This document shows, in pieces, positions 5,598 through 7,693 of a stretch of 7,693 bases of DNA. The DNA lies in NCBI GenBank assembly GCA_938008425.1, contig CALLKH010000631.1, positions 1 through 7,693 on the forward strand. The letters run 5' to 3'. Made by a program: the position numbers and the translations under genes. The notes below the pieces were generated by a model, which was not told the DNA's origin, searched no databases, and saw only the letters and a program-made list of their open reading frames with translations. Each line of letters starts with the position of its first letter. The first letter of the stretch is position 1. The DNA is from an uncultured Planctomycetaceae bacterium. Lineage in GTDB: Bacteria > Planctomycetota > Phycisphaerae > UBA1845 > UTPLA1.

Positions 5598-5711
5598 CAG
5601 CCCCAGCCGGGGCTGTCGTCATTTCGGCACTACTCTCCACGGGTTCCGCATCGCCGGGCTGCGCCCGCGCGATGCTCCACCCGTGGCCACAATCCTGCGC
5701 CCCTCCGGGGC
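5598..5711 (-). repeat. REP/BIME-like palindromic unit 2 (inverted relative to unit 1)
   Basis: Same plan as unit 1. CAGCCCC (5598-5604) pairs with GGGGCTG (5609-5615); a large hairpin occupies 5637-5686 (CCACGGGT with ACCCGTGG outside, GCATCGC with GCGATGC, and CGGGC with GCCCG inside); and GCCCC (5699-5703) pairs with GGGGC (5707-5711). Read on the minus strand, the small hairpin lies 12 bases before CCACGGG, exactly as in unit 1, and CCACGGGTGGAGC matches unit 1 at 12 of 13 positions. It sits 62 bases beyond the stop of the prolyl oligopeptidase gene and may end or protect that mRNA. Confidence 0.75.
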
Positions 5712-5773
5712 AGAGGAGCCGGATTGTTTCCGACAGCTCAAACGCCAATTCGCTGAATCACGAGCGGGATTCG

Positions 5774-7693
5774 CTAGTTCGCAATCTTCGGCGTCGCGCC
5801 GATGGCCCGCATCGCGAACGCCCACTTGTCGGCCGCCTCGTCGATCTGGAACTTCGTGGGCTTGCCCGCCCCGTGACCCGCCCGCGTTTCGATGCGGATC
5901 AGAATCGGGTTGTCGCAGCCCTGGGCGGACTGAAGCGCCGCGGCAAACTTGAAACTGTGGGCCGGAACGACGCGATCGTCGTGATCGCCTGTCGTGATCA
6001 TCGTCGGCGGATAGCACGTGCCCTTCTTCACATTGTGATACGGCGAATAGGCATAGAGATTCTTGAACGCGCTTTCCTCCGCCACGTCACCGTAGTCGCT
6101 CTTCCAGGCATGGCCGATGGTGAACTCATGGAATCGCAGCATGTCGAGAACGCCGACCGCCGGCAGGCACGCGCCGAACAGATCCGGCCGCTGAACCATG
6201 CACGCGCCGACAAGAAGCCCGCCGTTGCTGCCGCCGCCGATGACCACGCGCTTCTTCGACGTGTAGTCATTTGCAATGAGCCACTCCGCCGCCGAGATGA
6301 AGTCATCAAATACATTCTGCTTGTTCATCAGACGACCGGCGTCGTGCCACGCCTTGCCGTATTCGCCGCCGCCGCGCAGGTTCGCCTGTGCATACACGCC
6401 GCCCATCTCCATCCAGACCAGGTTCGACACGCTGAATCGCGGGGTCAGTGAGATATTGAATCCGCCGTAACCGTAAAGGTACGTCGGAAGATCACCGGTC
6501 AGCTTGAGACCCTTCTTGTGGGAGATGAACATCGGAATCTGGGTTCCGTCCTTGCTGCTGTAGAACACCTGCTTCGTCTCATAGTCCGCCGGATCGAAGG
6601 CGAGCTTCGGCTGCCGGAAAATCGTGCTCTTGCCGCTCTTGAAGTCGTAACGATAAATCGAGCCGGGATCACTCACGCCGCTGAACGAATAGAACGTCTC
6701 CGCGTCGAATCGGCGTCCCCAGAAGCCGGAGGCCGTACCGAGTCCCGGTAGTTCCAGCTCGCGCGTCATCTTTCCATCAAAGTCGTACATGCGAACCTGC
6801 GATCGAGCGTCCTTCAGGTAGTTCGCGACGAACGTGTTGTTCACGAGCGAAAGGCCGACCAGCGTCTCCTCCTGCTCCGGAATGATCTCGCGCCAGTTCT
6901 CTCGCTCCGGCCGGCGAAGGTCGATTGCAATCAGGCGGCCCTTCGGCGCCTGGTTGTCCGTCTTGACCCAGATGACCGGGCCGTCGTTGTCGATGAAGTC
7001 ATATCCCGCGTCGAAATCGTTCAGCAGCTCGATGATCGGTGCATCGGCGACGGACAGCGTCTTGTAATACAGCCGATTCTTCGGCTCGGTCCCGTCCCGC
7101 ACCGAGATGAACAGATACGCGCCGTCATCGCTGACCGAGGCGCCGAATCCCCATGTCTTGTGATCCGGCCGCTCATAGACAAGCTGATCGGCCGACTGGG
7201 GCTTTCCAAGCTCGTGGTAGTAGAGCTTGTTGAAATAGTTGGTCGCGGAAAGTTCGCCGCCCTCCTTCGGTTCGTCGTATCGACTGTAAAAGAATCCCCG
7301 GCTGTTCCGCGACCATGCGGCGCCGCTGAACTTGATCCACTCGATCTTGTCAGGCAGGTCCTTACCCGTCTCGACATTGCGAACAAAGAAGGTCTGCCAG
7401 TCCGAGCCGCCGTCGGAGACGCCATACACGACCAGCTTACCGTCATGGTTGATGTCAAAATTGGTCAGCGACTTGGTGCCGTCCGCCGAGAGCGTATTGG
7501 GATCGAGAAGCACCCGGGGCTCGCCGTCGAGGCCGTCCATGACGTACATCACGTTCTGGTTCTGAAGGCCGTCGTTCTTGGAGAAAAAATATCGATTGCC
7601 GCGCTTCACCGGCGAACCGAATCGTTCGAAATTCCAGAGCTTCTCGAGGCGCGTTCGAATCTTTTCGCGATCTGGAATGGTTTCAAGGTAAGA
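5774..7693 (-). CDS. Prolyl oligopeptidase (peptidase family S9A), 5' end beyond the window
   Basis: Serine peptidase that cleaves short peptides after proline. 639 residues are visible and the frame is open through the right edge; no start is in view. A GTG at 7609 is in frame but is not the start, because residues before it (SYLETIPDREKIRTRLEKLW) already match the family N-terminus. By comparison with porcine POP (710 residues), about 65 residues are missing, plus any signal peptide. Visible order, numbering from the right edge: the N-terminal segment and beta-propeller (to about 395) with KRGNRYFFSKNDGLQNQ and DGLDGEPRVLLDPN; then the alpha/beta hydrolase domain with YGYGGFNIS (oxyanion Tyr409), GGGSNGG (nucleophile S489), GDHDDRVVPAHS (D572, substrate-binding R574) and RAGHG (H607). 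The catalytic triad is complete and evenly offset from porcine S554, D641 and H680. Cytosolic or periplasmic location cannot be judged without the N-terminus. It converges on the zinc-ribbon gene. Confidence 0.97.
   Translation of the reverse strand, partial: SYLETIPDREKIRTRLEKLWNFERFGSPVKRGNRYFFSKNDGLQNQNVMYVMDGLDGEPRVLLDPNTLSADGTKSLTNFDINHDGKLVVYGVSDGGSDWQTFFVRNVETGKDLPDKIEWIKFSGAAWSRNSRGFFYSRYDEPKEGGELSATNYFNKLYYHELGKPQSADQLVYERPDHKTWGFGASVSDDGAYLFISVRDGTEPKNRLYYKTLSVADAPIIELLNDFDAGYDFIDNDGPVIWVKTDNQAPKGRLIAIDLRRPERENWREIIPEQEETLVGLSLVNNTFVANYLKDARSQVRMYDFDGKMTRELELPGLGTASGFWGRRFDAETFYSFSGVSDPGSIYRYDFKSGKSTIFRQPKLAFDPADYETKQVFYSSKDGTQIPMFISHKKGLKLTGDLPTYLYGYGGFNISLTPRFSVSNLVWMEMGGVYAQANLRGGGEYGKAWHDAGRLMNKQNVFDDFISAAEWLIANDYTSKKRVVIGGGSNGGLLVGACMVQRPDLFGACLPAVGVLDMLRFHEFTIGHAWKSDYGDVAEESAFKNLYAYSPYHNVKKGTCYPPTMITTGDHDDRVVPAHSFKFAAALQSAQGCDNPILIRIETRAGHGAGKPTKFQIDEAADKWAFAMRAIGATPKIAN

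Noticed and set aside
5445..5773. CRISPR array or tRNA-like structure in the palindromic region
   Set aside because: The repeats are inverted palindromes of unequal length without regular spacers, and no tRNA arms or CCA end are present.
5114..6451. 445-residue open frame on the plus strand
   Set aside because: It overlaps the zinc-ribbon gene in another frame, crosses the palindromic region and runs antisense to the prolyl oligopeptidase. The translation is Arg/His/Ala-rich without motifs, typical of a GC-rich shadow frame.
1..7693. A linked novel multigene system (defence, biosynthesis or mobile element)
   Set aside because: The genes are of unrelated, mostly housekeeping or surface functions, each separated by its own terminator or promoter signals. 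No transposase, integrase, toxin-antitoxin pair or attachment site was seen.

Overview
The window reads as chromosomal DNA of a GC-rich planctomycete, most likely of the Phycisphaerae type. Three things suggest this. There is a type II secretion/type IV pilin-like protein with an FTLIELL N-terminus, the SLSRARE…KR.VC..NLRGIGQ…YA segment and a C-terminal NVLF.DGHV block. There is a PEP-CTERM exported protein. Bacterial-type intergenic hairpins and REP-like palindromes are also present. The lineage assignment is inference from protein style, not from a marker gene.

Layout from left to right. A gene-poor leader (1-310) leads to a prepilin-like CDS (311-1177, +) that has a near-perfect Shine-Dalgarno and ends at a textbook intrinsic terminator (1217-1255). 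After a TATAAT box comes priA, the primosomal replication-restart helicase (1376-3667, +). A roughly 300-base gap without a convincing gene precedes a PEP-CTERM protein (3967-4770, +) followed by a strong hairpin (4805-4838). A second TATAAT with an adjacent dyad and a leader with a C7T7 tract introduce a small twin zinc-ribbon (zf-TFIIB type) protein (5049-5444, +). It converges on a prolyl oligopeptidase (5774-7693, -) whose N-terminus lies beyond the right edge. The 329 bases between these convergent genes hold an inverted pair of REP/BIME-like palindromic units.

The genes do not form one pathway. Each appears to be its own transcription unit, separated by terminators or promoter-like sites: surface/secretion (prepilin-like, PEP-CTERM), DNA replication restart (PriA), an unknown zinc-binding protein, and peptide degradation (prolyl oligopeptidase). 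I see no multigene defence, biosynthetic or mobile system. The points most worth a second look are the palindromic pair at 5462-5711, an unusual DEEA motif II and a widened final zinc-knuckle spacing in PriA, and the dyad/-10 arrangement ahead of the zinc-ribbon gene.
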